Shown: one piece after another, positions 51,536 to 63,303 of the stretch
How positions within the stretch are numbered: position 1 is the first letter of the stretch
How the letters are laid out: the number at the start of each line of letters is the position of its first letter
Source of the DNA: JBDWFY01 sp964291365
GTDB taxonomy: Bacteria > Pseudomonadota > Alphaproteobacteria > Rhizobiales > Stappiaceae
Length of the DNA stretch: 64,000 bases
Assembly (NCBI GenBank): GCA_964291365.2
Contig: OZ220033.1
Coordinates: forward strand, 124,001-188,000
Direction: 5' to 3'
The notes under the pieces: model-generated
The model's input: the letters and a program-made list of their open reading frames with translations, nothing else
Told to the model about the DNA's origin: nothing
Database searches by the model: none
Translations under genes and position numbers: made by a program

Positions 51536-51976
51536 CCGTACTTACTGTAATTTAAAAAAATAATTCCAACATCATTTGGCGCTTAAATATCAGCTTAAAA
51601 AATTCGCTTAGATCGCGACTGGCGCTTATATTAGAGTGGCACTTATTAATATGGGTGGTTTTACATGCTTTAATATAGGTGTCGCTCCACGGTCGAGAGG
51701 AGTCCGAGGCAATGTCTGGTCACGACTTTTTTTGTCGAATTTCGAAGTGTTGTACGTGGATATCATGTTTACAAAAGAGTGTGGACACCCATACTGGGTG
51801 AGCATGCTTCGTATCGGTGTATGCACATAATTTGCAGCACTATACCACCTATTTATTAAGCGCTGCCTAAAAATAATTCAGGTCGCCGTTTGGCGCTATA
51901 TTTAGAAAGAAAAAAGTTCCATAAATGGCCAGGTGGCGCTTAAATTACAGTGGCGCCTAAATTACAGTAAGTACGG
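51536..51976. mobile_element. 441-bp MITE between divergent genes of the element
   Basis: Inverted ends CCGTACTTACTGTAATTTA are exact over 19 bases, with TA on each side. Inside, GGCGCTTAAAT-type words recur near both ends. It sits in the 1.2-kb space between the starts of the Myb/SANT-like gene (51250, -) and HIRAN-like gene 2 (52409, +), where their promoters should be. Confidence 0.9.
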
Positions 51977-52408
51977 TAATTCACTAATGCTTTAGAGTTA
52001 AGAACAACACTCACATCCAGTAAAGTGTCTAAATAGAGGTAACTTTTGATCCGGGTTTCATTTCTTAACTCCGATGTATCAATGTAAGACATTCGAAAGA
52101 GTAAGTTTTGAGGTGGGGTAAACTTTTGGCATAGAATTTCCACAAAATTTCGAGTTGAGAAGCTACACTCCTTGGGTGTCCTCTAGAGTAGTCCAGTTTC
52201 ACTTGTAGGCATGATTCACAACACCATCACAACCTCTGACGAAGTTACGCTAGCATCTTCTCTCTAACTGACTTCAGGAGCGCCATCTTGGACTTTTGAT
52301 GACGTATGCCAGAAAAGATGATGTATCGCCGTGTCACTAACCACGAAATATTGGAAAATGTTTGCTTAATTAAGCTGCATTGAATGCTTAGTGAGCATAA
52401 AGTTGAGA

Positions 52409-52885
52409 ATGGCTGTCAACAGCGTGGAAGTGATCGCGCTTGCTTTCTTCGTCACTGAATGTCGTGGGGTGAAGTTTTACGACTTCAAGGATGACAAGCT
52501 TGGGTTCGGGACTGAGCTCTTGTTTGTTAGGAGAGGAGGCCTTACCATCCGAAGGATGCTAACTGCGTGGAGGTGATGGTGGTGAAAAGGCACCGACAGC
52601 ACTACAAACTTGGGCATGTGAAGGCTGACGCAGCTGAATGGTTGTCTCCACTGCTTACTGGACCATTTACCATCACAGGGTAAGTATTGGAGCTATAAAC
52701 CATAAACCTGGTGACTGAACTGACTATGATTGTGCACTATATTCATGTCCACATGTAGCTGTGTGCTGTCCCTCCCGTTCAGCTCAGATCCAGGTGGCAA
52801 CAGGAGTTGGAGATACCGTTCTGTGGACATAAGTGTTCGGATTTTGGGAGAGCCATCACTTTTGAATGCTGTCATTTCACTCTGA
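52409..52885 (+). pseudogene. HIRAN-like gene 2 of the 12.1-kb element
   Basis: Exon 1 (52409-52679) starts MAVNSVEVIALAFFVTECRG and exon 2 (52759-52885) ends ILGEPSLLNAVISL before TGA. The donor gtaagt and acceptor atgtag fit. Near 52535 the frame shifts: GTELLFVR in one frame continues as ERRPYHPKDANCVEVMVVKR and HYKLGHVKADAAEWLSPLL in the next, consistent with loss of one G from a GGG run. The joined sequence has the HIRAN layout (phosphate-contact loop NPYxPxDAN-like, then IGHV). It differs strongly from HIRAN-like gene 1. Short for a stand-alone protein, about 132 residues. Confidence 0.65.
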
Positions 52886-53039
52886 CCCATGCTTGCTGCC
52901 TACAATTTCACCTTCAGCTTCCCCACCCACCCAGTCTGCATCTACTTCAATGTCCATCCCTTCTTCTACTACTCACTCTCTATCTTCATCCCTTTCTACA
53001 TGTATTTATACATGTACAGGTATAAGCACTAGTCTGTCC

Positions 53040-53440
53040 ATTGTAGGTGAACTCTTTTCCCCAACTGTTTCAACCTCCCAACCTCCCAACCCCAACAGTT
53101 TCAACCTCCCAACTCTCCCTAACCCCCCTTGTACTAGCGTATCTACTTGTACATATACCTCAACCTCCACAGCTTCTACTGTGGATGAATTATTTTGCCC
53201 TTGGAATTTGTCTCTTGTATCTACCCCTTCTACCAATTCCCATTCTTCCTCTCTCTCTCCCTCTTGTCCCAATTTTTGGATGAACTGTTTTCCCCCTGGA
53301 CTTTGTCTTCTCAGTGTACCCCCTCTGTTCACATTTCTGCTTCATTTTCATCATCTGTTCTCTCTCTTCATCTTCACTTGTGGATGAACTCTTTTCCCTC
53401 ATGGATGTTGCGTTCCCAGTCTACCCCTTCAATTACTACT
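53040..53440 (+). repeat. Degenerate coding-type tandem repeat
   Basis: Four spaced units share 'gatgaactcttttccc' followed by a Trp/Leu/Ser/Thr/Pro-type stretch: VGELFSPT, VDELFCPWNLSLVSTPS, a shifted unit with LDELFSPWTLSSQCTPS, and VDELF again near 53385. Spacing is roughly 100-125 bases. The pattern keeps codon structure but changes frame between units, so it looks like a decayed exon that encoded a Ser/Thr/Pro-rich repeat protein, possibly the 3' part of HIRAN-like gene 2 or a separate cargo gene. Confidence 0.5.
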
Positions 53441-53687
53441 TCTACCTCGCTTTCATCATCTGTCTCTCCCTCTTCACCTTCTTTCTAGGATAAGCTCTTT
53501 GAGTGATCACATGCACATCATAAACAAACAGTTTACAACCGTTTTTTTTCAAAACCACCAAATCCACAAAAGATTACACCTTAATTACAAAAAAACAAAC
53601 AAACATGTAAACAAGTACCCTTGATAGAGTTTGTAACAATACACAAATAATCACAAACTCTGCCTGGTACAGGTAATAAAAAATGAT

Positions 53688-55734
53688 CTACTGTTCAATG
53701 TTAAAAACCCTTCGATGTGATTTGTAGGTTTTGACTGCATTATCAACATCCCTACATGTGTGACCTTCTTTGCAAGCTTTCAGGTAATCTCTGGATGTGA
53801 CAAAAAACTTGCCAATTAATTCTTTTGAGCAGGTATTTAATCCTTCAGGAACAGTAGTTCTTAATCTTGTTATGGAACCATTAGCATATGCTCGTGTGTG
53901 CTTTTTGGCATGGCACCAACACCACTCTATTGCATTGAGTTCACAACGAAACTTAGGTATAAATATGCAGATACGTCCCTTATTTTTAATATGTTACTCA
54001 AGTATCGTTATTTTATTCCTAAAATCGTCAAGTTTATTTAATTCCTCCCTCATTTTAGTAGCATTCATTCCTTTAGTATTCACTCCTCGTTCTTCCAATA
54101 CCAACTTCATTCCTTTTCGCTGTCCATCTGGAAGTGCCATTGATTGCACTTGCCCATTGTATACAGTGTCTCGCATTACAGGTTGTTTTCCACCTGGTCG
54201 AACATTCATCCTATCTGCATTAAGCATATCATCGGCATATTTCTTATGTGATGGGGCATTATCAAATAAAAAAAGAGCTTGAGCATTAGGATATTTCTGC
54301 TCGAAAATTTGTAATGCTTCATCTACCTGTTTGATAAGCATATCATTATTAAAATATCCATCAGTATTAGTTTCTAATAGGAGACATGCCTCTTGATTAT
54401 TATGTCGTAAATAATCTGATCCATTCTCCTCAATAAAGTCAGATACCATAATAGCCTGTCCAAGTGATTTTTGTTCATGGTACCATCACCCCAATACTTA
54501 GACTGATCAGCATTGGCATAGAATGTAGATTCATCATGATGTATTTGTATTAGTGGCTTCTCTCCTGGTTCTAACTGTGGAGTATACCCTGGGTACATGC
54601 ACCTTTGATCTAACTCAAACATGCAATCAATAAATTCCCTTCTGTATCCTGTTACATCCTCTCGCTTATGTCCATCAAAATATACAGACTTATGATGAGA
54701 CTTTTGGTCAAAACCAAGGTTGCGCAGCCATGCTCGAGCTGTTTCAATTGAGATGTGTACATTGTAACTCTTTTCAACCCAATTACGGAAGTCATTCGAT
54801 GTCATATTTGGTTGCCCTCGCTTGTATACATTCTCGTGTACAAATTCTCGTGCAAGAAGACGAAATTCTTCATCATGTAATATGCTTCCTAGATTTCCAC
54901 AAGATCTACCACGCTCGGTGGAAAGTAAATCATCCATGAATTCTCTGTCGATGTCATCTGGCCTAACTCCTGCTAGTGACAGGTAATATGTAGCTACCCA
55001 CTTCCTGGCAGTGTAAATAGCAACTCCACTAACGTCTGTGGCGTACTGTGCTGCTTGTAAAATACTCATACCCCACGAATTGATTGCAGTGCTAAACACT
55101 TGATGACCATAGATTTTAGCATTTCGTGACTTACATTTTGCTCAACGTACGTATTTATGAGATCAAATCCATTATCGAATGTAGTCTTGTCATGCATCAG
55201 TATTCTCTTTAGAGTATCCACTGGCTTATCCTCAAGATCATTAGGTGTGTTAATGGATTTTGTGGTCCACCTTGCCTTTGCAGCTGCTGTGGCATTTCCT
55301 CTGGCACCATTTTTGGGAAGCTGCTTGGTAATATACTTCTCAGCCTTGTCCATACTTGCCCTCTTGTCAACAGGCTGCAGGTTGGTGATGTCACAGACAA
55401 CATTATTGCTGGCAATAAACGAGGCTAGTCCTCTAGACCTGTGGCGTTTTGGAGGTGGGGGTTGGTTCTCAGAAGAACCTACATGAAAGTGGATAGCTCT
55501 ATAACTAATCTATTCACAAAATAATAAGAAGCAGCTTAATGATACATACCTGCTGACAACAAGGAAGTTGTTGATTGATTCAGAGAAAAACCTGCATACA
55601 GAGGGACCTTGTAAACAATGCAAAGAGGCTAAATCTCTCTTACTGGTAGCTAAGCAGCTTTACTACATACCAGTTGTCAACAAGGAAGTGGTAGAGTGGT
55701 TCTGACAAGAACCAGTTGCAGTGGCATCAGAAGC
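53688..55734 (-). pseudogene. DDE transposase of the 12.1-kb element
   Basis: Main exon 55478-53688, preceded by small exons 55591-55550 and 55734-55671. It starts SSENQPPPPKRHRSRGLAS, passes a basic N-terminal region and a helix-rich DNA-binding part (FRNWVEKSYNVHISIETARA), then the catalytic core: HHDESTFYANADQSKYWGDG (first Asp), IMVSDFIEENG, ALFLFDNAPSH (second Asp) and PKFRCELNAIEWCW (Glu). This order matches a transposase family I remember from fungi, and the DN...ELN.IE spacing resembles IS630/Tc1 enzymes with a long insert. Breaks: a frame change near 55085, a single-base loss in a T run at 54468-54472, and an in-frame TAA at 53994-53996. Natural stop TAG at 53688-53690. It would cut and rejoin the element's TA-flanked ends. 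Confidence 0.88.
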
Positions 55735-56003
55735 CTTAAGAGAGATTCATATTCATCGTTTGAAACAGCTGATTCACGCGCTAATGAGATATTCAAACAC
55801 GTGGGCGGAGTTACTGCTAGCGCGCACGTGATTGCTTCGTGACATCATCAATATTTTGTGATGTCACCACCTCCGTACTTACTATACTGTATGGATAAAA
55901 TCTATCATAACTCAAAGGAATCAGTAAGTTTACCAATATTTCTTTGATTTTAGGTACTTTCAAGTAAATATACATAACTTAAGTTGAAAATTGAGCAAAA
56001 TAA

Positions 56004-56033
56004 AAAAATTTGCTCTCTTGCCTTGAAGCACTG
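56004..56033 (-). repeat. Right terminal inverted repeat of the 12.1-kb element
   Basis: Reverse complement of 43962-43991; followed by the second TA of the target duplication. Confidence 0.95.
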
Positions 56034-56478
56034 TACCAGTTTGGTAATGGTGAAGGTAGCATTGAGAAACCGACCCTGCTACCCTCGTGCTTGCTGACTG
56101 AGCCTTGCTGGCACTCATGCGCACTTCCAAGTAAATGTGAATAGTTGAAGATCTGTACAAAAAGGGATACAAGTGTGTGTGTTTTGATTATCAGATATAC
56201 TGGTATTATTAGAATTTGCACACTGGTTAACCCACTATTAAACTTCAGTAAATGTGAATAGTTTTGTGGAATTAACCAAGAGTATATAAAAGTGTAATGC
56301 GCACAAAACATGGTGCTGTACTAGCCAGTGTATTATGTAGCACACCTGTATGTGTGGCTAGCATAGCACCATGTTATTACATGTTGTTACACATGGTATA
56401 TACGTGGTTCAATACTCTCCCTCCTTCCCTTTCATGTACTCTCGACGAAATGACCAGTATTTGAGTGTTAAACCTTAC

Positions 56479-57341
56479 AAATTGACCAGATAGTGCTGAT
56501 TGAGTCGTCTTAGAAGCATCGACTACCTCCTTTTCGGCTAAATTGCAATGATCAATATCTAAAATAGAAAACAATGGTAGCTTCTACATAATAATACTTC
56601 AATAGACGTGTGTATGTTTTGTGTTGCATGATCACAGTGTACATGTATACTGTTTTGAGCTGATAGTGTTGTTGTAGGAGCATCAGCTGCCTCCTTTTCA
56701 GCTGAAGTGCTTGGATCAGTCTTTGAATGCTCTGCTTCATCTGAGAGGTGTGGTATACCTGTTAAAATGGACAAAAGAATTCAGTTCATGCTTTCTGTAT
56801 CCTTCATACAATGTTCACATTGTAAGAATTACATGTACTCATGCTCACTGGATTTGGGCAAGAGTGTAGACTGGGAGGCAACATCTGCTGGCTGGGTTTT
56901 GCCTGGCAAGGTCTTCTGTGGAGAAACTGGATCAATTTCTGGAGGTGAATTGTCTGAACCATTAGTGGATGTGGTGTTGGTCACACTTGGTTGTAATATC
57001 ACCTCCACGATGGAACCTTTCTTTTTACCCTTCTTTTGATTCTCCTTTCCAGACAATTTCTTTTCTCTTTCTCTTTTCCTAGTGTCAGAATATTTTGGAT
57101 TAAACGTACATATTGAATTTGTAAATTACTTAGTGATTTCCTGGTAATTTAACATATGTACATGTACAATTCATGCTGTGTATGTCACTCACTGGTGGTT
57201 TGTTGAATTTTTCTTTTCTTGGCTGTTTTGCATTAGTGGAATCTGTCAGCAGGTGTTTCTTGTTGGACGGTTGATCACTGAATTGTGTGTATTGCCCCTT
57301 GATGAACATATCATCAAGCTCCTCCATTTCATCCTTAGATC
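56479..57341 (-). CDS. Nested intronic gene X, copy 2
   Basis: Exons at 57341-57193, 57078-56849, 56758-56651 and 56558-56479 match those of 8062-7203. The donors of the third and fourth exons (gtgagc and gtatac) are intact here and fit phase 1. One base is missing after ...DSTNAK compared with copy 1, so KPAKKRKIQRTTS becomes KQPRKEKFNKPPV and the basic signal is lost unless splicing compensates. Each copy therefore carries a different defect. Function unknown. Confidence 0.42.
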
Positions 57342-57424
57342 CTGATCAACTGTATAAAAAAATTAAGATTAAATGTGCACACACTACATACACCCACACA
57401 CACACAGAGCCACAGTGAGCATAC

Positions 57425-57560
57425 CTACATGTATTGCTGCTACTTTACCTTTGTGAGTTGGTATGTGTTTAATGACACTGGAGAGTTGTAGGGTTTTGTT
57501 TTGCTTCTCTTAGTGAACTGATGAACAGAACTGGTCCCTCTCTGAACTGGCTATTTTATA
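57425..57560 (-). promoter_or_regulatory. TATA box and noncoding first exon of gene X, copy 2
   Basis: TATAAAATA at 57560-57552 and donor gtatgc at 57424-57419 on the minus strand, same spacing as in copy 1. Confidence 0.5.
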
Positions 57561-58774
57561 GGCTTCAGTGGTCAACTATGACCTCTACTTTGACAGCTGT
57601 TGAGTAGTTAAGGCTAGTGGTGGGCATTGGGGGCACCCCCTGATGGCCCAAGCCTCACTGTAGGCATATCTGTTTACGTAATATGAAAGTATGTACTATG
57701 TGCGTAAGTACAAACGTTTATGATAGTGCGCAATATCTGTTGTGCGTATAGTTTAGTGCACATAATAGCACAGATATTGCAACATGCTGTGCGTGTCTTG
57801 TGTTGCGGTTTGCGAAAAGCAAAAATTTCTAATTAAAAATTTTGATGATTTTTTGGTGATCAGACACAAGGACAGAACATGCAAGGGAGCATGAGGATAG
57901 AATCTGAGTCTGTATTCTAGCATTGTGTTGTGTTACGACGAGTGTCAATGTGAAGGTGACGCAACACAACGCATGGTGTAGCGTCATATTGTGAACCGAC
58001 CTTTACATACGTAGTACACATACGGAATCTTAAACCTTTTTTGACTGCTACTGATTATTGTTAATGCATTACAAAACACCAAAAATATCAGAGCAGATAA
58101 CCTTGGAAGATTTCTAACTTGCATAATCATAATCTCAAGCAAATTTTCTATCTATGTACAGCATGTAATAATGGAATGTAAATTGTCAATCTTTCCTTCT
58201 TTATCACTTTCAGTTCTAACTATGGACTGCCTTGACCTTTCAGTCTACTTTGAATATAAATCAACTCAATTTTTTTATCTCGCAGTACAGTGCTACGTCA
58301 GTTTTACCATAGCTTGTCCTTTTGTAACATGCCATTTTTGGCAGATTTGGTTGCTAGATTCAATGCAGGAAGCCGGTTTGTTGCTAAGTGTGTATGCTTG
58401 GAGGCAAGCACGTGCCGTATATAATTATTGTCTCAATCTTTGCACTATATCCACACCTAGCGATCTCGCTCAACAATCGAGCTAGCACTTACATTTCTAA
58501 AGACATTTGATCGATCAAGGGATACAGAGGTCGATGCTCTACTATCACTTACAATGCTGGTAGTCATGGCCTACAGTCATCTGTGTTCGATGTTACATGT
58601 AGTACGTTTGCCAAAAGCTTAGTGACCACACCTCTCCTCAGCAGCTCTGTACATAGTGTAAGTGTATCTGGTCCAGTGCTCACCATGTTCACCTCCCATG
58701 CCACATGTATAGCTTAGGAGATTTGAAAAAATCGTTAAAAAGTAACACAAACAAGTATCAAAATCAACTGAAAT

Positions 58775-58986
58775 GTTGCAGAAGTAAGTAGGGATGGTAG
58801 GATCAATAAGTGCACAAACAAGAGTGGTAGGAATAATAACAAACAAGATGCATCCCTACACACTTTTTCATAGAAGCTCTATTACATGCTGTACTTGAAA
58901 ATAAGATATAGGGTGGCATTATTTTTGTCCCCACCACTCTTGTTTGTGCACTTTTTGATCCTAGCATCCCTACATTCTTCTGCAAT
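58775..58986. repeat. Long inverted repeat, copy 2
   Basis: Duplicate of the hairpin at 9505-9720; arms still pair over most of their length. Confidence 0.72.
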
Positions 58987-59019
58987 TTTTCAATTGCTTT
59001 TATACTTGTATACTTGTGA

Positions 59020-60250
59020 ATTTAGTTGTCATGGTAACCATGATAAGCATGTAATTAGTTGTCGTGGTGACTAAATTTGTGAGTACCCTACACAATCGAA
59101 CACTACTGATTCCTGGAACTTTTATGCCAATAGGATCCATGTTTTTGTGATTGCTCCAAGGCAAATACATGAAGCTTTAATATAGTTGAAAATTTTTCTA
59201 AAACGTAGCGCTTCTTGCGTAATAGAATCTACAGTATTTACATGTAGAATCCCTCTGTCCCCTGAGTAACATCCTCACTTTGCTCGGACGTGTCACAGTC
59301 TGGGGACATCGGAATTCTGAATACTGTAGATCCTTTGGCCTCTAGTGTCTAACTATCATTTATTTGGAATCCAATCTATCATAAGAGTGTAGTAGAGGTA
59401 GCTATTACAAAGGCATTTCTGTTCTAGTATAAAATCATGCTAGTGGCCTTACCTGGATGCATTCTTATCACAAGGAAGGTGCCGTAATTGGCATTCAGTT
59501 TAACAACTTCACACTGCTAACTGCATGTACAAGAAGGCAAGTCCAGGCCAGTTGGTGCGAAATGTATCCATTTCAGCATATGATCTAATGCAACTTAAGA
59601 AATTTGTTTCCTGGAATTTTAATGGATCCAATCTAATAGACCTAAGGCCACAGTTGAAAATTTGAATACTTCATGTAGTGTACAAGTGTAATATCAAGTC
59701 AGAAGTTCATATCTGTAACAGTTTTCCTGATATTCACAGAAGTGTACTGGTACATAAAATACAGTGGCTGGTCCCATGCCTTAATCCACCAGAGTCCACC
59801 TACCCAACACTTGCTTAGCTTCCATCTGTAGATTTTTCTTGTTCTAAGCTTACAACATAACAGAGATCTGGTACATGGTCTGTCTCATAGCTAACATCCA
59901 TGATACTAGTAAGGTTGGTGCTTATCCAACGACGTGTTCATGCTTACTTCCATGCCTTAGCTACTGTATTAGTATACAGACTTGGTGAGCCAATTAGTGG
60001 CTTATACCATGATGCCCATGCCCTATACAATCCACAGTAGCAGGCCACATGGTCGCAATCTTGAGCTCATTTTATCGAGCAAATGATGTCAGGGATTAAG
60101 TGCTCATAGTTTCATAACGCTAATAGTGAAAAACTAAGGCTAACGATCGATGTTAACGATCTATCAGATGGATTGTGGATATAGCTACCAATTCAGAGTT
60201 ACATGCGGAAGATCATGCCATGGGCATACCAAAAAACAATTAGGCGTTAC
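59020..60250. repeat. Older intronic duplication, unit 2 (longer form)
   Basis: Contains blocks like 2797-3200, 3470-3540, 3990-4130 and 4330-4480 in order, showing that the shortened unit in copy 1 (9745-10150) lost its middle after the segmental duplication. Confidence 0.72.
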
Positions 60251-60795
60251 AGCATCATTCAGCTATGACCTCGAAAATGCTAAATCAAATCAACCAGAAT
60301 TTAAACAGCCACTTTTATCGATGCTTATTGAACCTTAGCTACACTAATGGAAGCTTACTATGATGATCTAGAATAACATCAGACAGATTTTATTCATAGA
60401 AAAATCAATTTTTGATTGCAGTTACATCTAGAAGGCACTAGGATTGTCCTTTTATATTATGGTACCTTAATTGATGAGCCTCTCATTATCTTGTTATCTG
60501 GTATTAAAATTAATCTCTTGAAAGTGAGTGAAAATTGTAACTTTTTCCACTTGAGATAGTCTTTAGGTGCACTGAGGATTCTTACAAATAAAACCTGTCC
60601 TAAGAGTACCAGTACTGGCTGCAGACCTTCCTATTGTTGTTGTCATAATGTGTTTGCATGACACTGTACATACATGTATGATGAATTAGAGTACCAAGCC
60701 TTATTATGACAGACATACTTTTGTATGTTTGTGAAACTTATCACAAATTCTGTCTACAGCTACGAAGTAACGAATTATAATGTTTCACCATGTAG

Positions 60796-61065
60796 ACCCC
60801 ACTTTTACTGCTGAGAATGTGTCCACTGTACTGGCTACTGTGGTGGATGTGGACGAACTAAGAGAGGCTCTGGTGGTACCACCAGGGAAGCTGGAGGAGA
60901 TACAACAGCAGAGTTCCACTGTTGCCCATCAGAGGGAAGCGCTCATCATCTACCACATCAAATTCACAGAGTATGCCAGTTGGACTGATTTAGCTACCAG
61001 TCTCTATTACGATGACCATAATGAAGCAGCAGCCACAGCTAAAACATTCATCAAACAAACACCTG
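60796..61065 (+). CDS. Gene 2, death-domain-like exon 2
   Basis: Counterpart of 10737-11006: same 270 bp, phases and splice sites. Frame open throughout, with TAENVSTVLATVVDVDELRE, LEEIQQQSSTVAHQ and ASWTDLATSLYYDDHNEAA. Changes cluster near the last loop, where LRGHHDAV becomes YDDHNEAA, reversing the charge. Confidence 0.78.
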
Positions 61066-61190
61066 GTAAGTATGTGAGATGTAGTGTGCAGTGATGGATG
61101 GTCTGTGTATACTGTAGATCAGGAAATTTTCATTGTTCAATAATTTCACTGTTAGAGCAAGCCATGAAAATTAATTACCATACATACATA

Positions 61191-61558
61191 CCGTAGGTAC
61201 GGGTCTTTAACCGCACCTAACAATTAATCACCTACTTTGATTTAGGCGCATACATTCTTCTACTCAGTGTTAGGTGCACTAGCTATCTACACAGCCTAGG
61301 TCTACATGTAATGTAATGCATGGCTTATCTGTTTCAAGCAGAAGCTCTCGTCTTTTTCCTGGTCGCTGTTTGCAATGACCCTTCTCAATCGTGAGTAGTC
61401 TCCATGTGCACACAAATGTACTTTATTGGTGATCCCTTACCCATCCATATACTCATGGGTGTGGTCAATTTCGTACGGATATTTTAGTGCAAGATTTAAG
61501 TGCATAGTTTCTTGCTGATTTGCAATAGGAGCGTGCACTTATAAACCCACGTATATGG
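61191..61558. mobile_element. MITE, TA target, copy 2 of 11133
   Basis: Duplicate of 11133-11480 with CCGTAGGTA and CCATATACG ends and flanking TA; the internal sequence is slightly longer. Confidence 0.7.
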
Positions 61559-61705
61559 TATGCAGCAAAGGTTATCAACCTCAAAACCGAAGCTATATAC
61601 TTTTTAGCTTAAAAAGTTAACAATATCATCTAATATTAGTGTTGTGATTGTGATTACAGGGTTATATGAAGCTCTATAGTGCAAAATCCTTGGTGCATTG
61701 AGCTA

Positions 61706-61910
61706 CCTTAGTCTCATGCCCAGGACTCAGTGCTGCCAACATCTTTTAATAATAAATCCTCAGATATATGAAGAAATTCCTTACTTATTGGAATAAATAG
61801 CTGAAAATCCTTCATTTGCATGTGCTAATTAGGTAATTTTCACGGTCAAAACTTCTAATATTAAATCTGAGGTTTTGGCAGCATTGCTGAAGACTGGGCA
61901 CGAGACTAAG
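61706..61910. mobile_element. MITE, copy 2 of 11593
   Basis: Same CTCATGCCCAG / CTCGTGCCCAG inverted ends as 11593-11807, a few bases shorter. Confidence 0.7.
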
Positions 61911-62659
61911 ATTATCTCAACTATCGCTGAATGTACACAATCCTCACATTGAAATGAAGCCATTACTGCATACCAGTTCTTTTGTCCATGGAGAGCATCA
62001 TGGAGCAAGGAATTAAAGCAGTGGTGGTCAGCAAACAACACCAGAATCATTGAAATAAGTCTTTTCAGTGAAAGCCAAACGGTTAACTCTTACCCTATGA
62101 CACTGTATGTTTAGGAGCAGCTAGTGTGGTAACAGACAAACCGACAGACGGACAAACTATTGTATCCTTGCGCCACACATGTAGAGGGTTAAATATTATA
62201 GTGGCCATACTAAGTAATTGCTGAGCACAAGGCAACCAATAGCACAAGTGGGCTGAGACTTCAGCATAATTTTTTGTGCCTCCATCACACTTCACGGATG
62301 TTGATTAGGAAGTATTGCACATGCTCACCTACTGAGCACTGGCAGCTTGTGCAGTCAAGAACAATGCAGCCACATGACTGAAACTGGGCAGAGTCAAACG
62401 TGGGTGATACGTGAATAGAGCCAGCCATTTGCTGTGCAGATAGAGAAGTGAACAATGTATGTACAAATAATAGATGTGATTCAAAATATTTTGAGCGTGT
62501 CTGCTTTTCCTCATAGAGATTCCTTCAGTCACAGCATACCTTAGGGCCGTGCTTACATTGATAAATTGGTAAAGTCTTCAGCAACTGCTATATAAGCTTT
62601 GTGACTGTTAGTTTATGGTAGACCACCAAAAATGGTATTATTGGTCTACTATGGACGGG

Positions 62660-62750
62660 CACATGCAAATCCCTCGTGCACGCTGAGGCTAAACTTCTCT
62701 GGTTGGACCAGGGAAGTTTAACCTCAGCATGCACGAGGCATTTGAACGTG
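62660..62750. repeat. 90-bp hairpin, copy 2
   Basis: Duplicate of 12737-12826; the GAGGCTAAACTTC / GAAGTTTAACCTC arms remain paired with one change. Confidence 0.78.
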
Positions 62751-63045
62751 TGCATGTAGAATTAATGTATGCACAAAGTGTTGAAGATACAGACAGTCTT
62801 ACACATATTTCAACACAATGTATATGTAGTACTAGTGCTAACACAAACATGTACAGTGTAAGCATCTCTTGACAGTATCTATGATATACAATGTACATTC
62901 AGCTATGGTAATGCATGTATCATTTAGATGTATACATGTTACCATAACAGTACAAATTGTTATTATGTAGGCAGCTATAACTAGCTATTGTATAATCCTG
63001 TTTGGTTATATCAGTTTTATATGAGAGTAAAACTTCTCTTTTCAG

Positions 63046-63303
63046 AGCCCACACTGACTCTCTCTAACCTCACTACTTTACTGGAGAATGTTGACTGGGA
63101 TGATGTGGGTCGTTACCTTTGGATCCCTCTATCAAAGCGTGACATGATACCACAACAGCACCATGAGTCTCAATGCAGGCAGGCATGTTGGGAGCTCTAC
63201 TTGAATGAGGTTCCATTTCCAAACTGGAAAAAAGTAGCTATGGCACTGTATTACCATGGATATCTTGAAGAGTTGGAGATAGTACAAAGGAAGTACCTCA
63301 AAG
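63046..63303 (+). CDS. Gene 2, death-domain-like exon 3
   Basis: Counterpart of 13130-13387, 258 bp, phase 1-1, with donor gtgagt. It reads LENVDWDDVGRYLWIPLSKR where gene 1 reads LENVNWFDVGLNLWIPYSKL; the rest is nearly identical. The gene 2 form fits the usual death-domain pattern slightly better. The GTPase exon expected next lies beyond the window. Confidence 0.8.
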
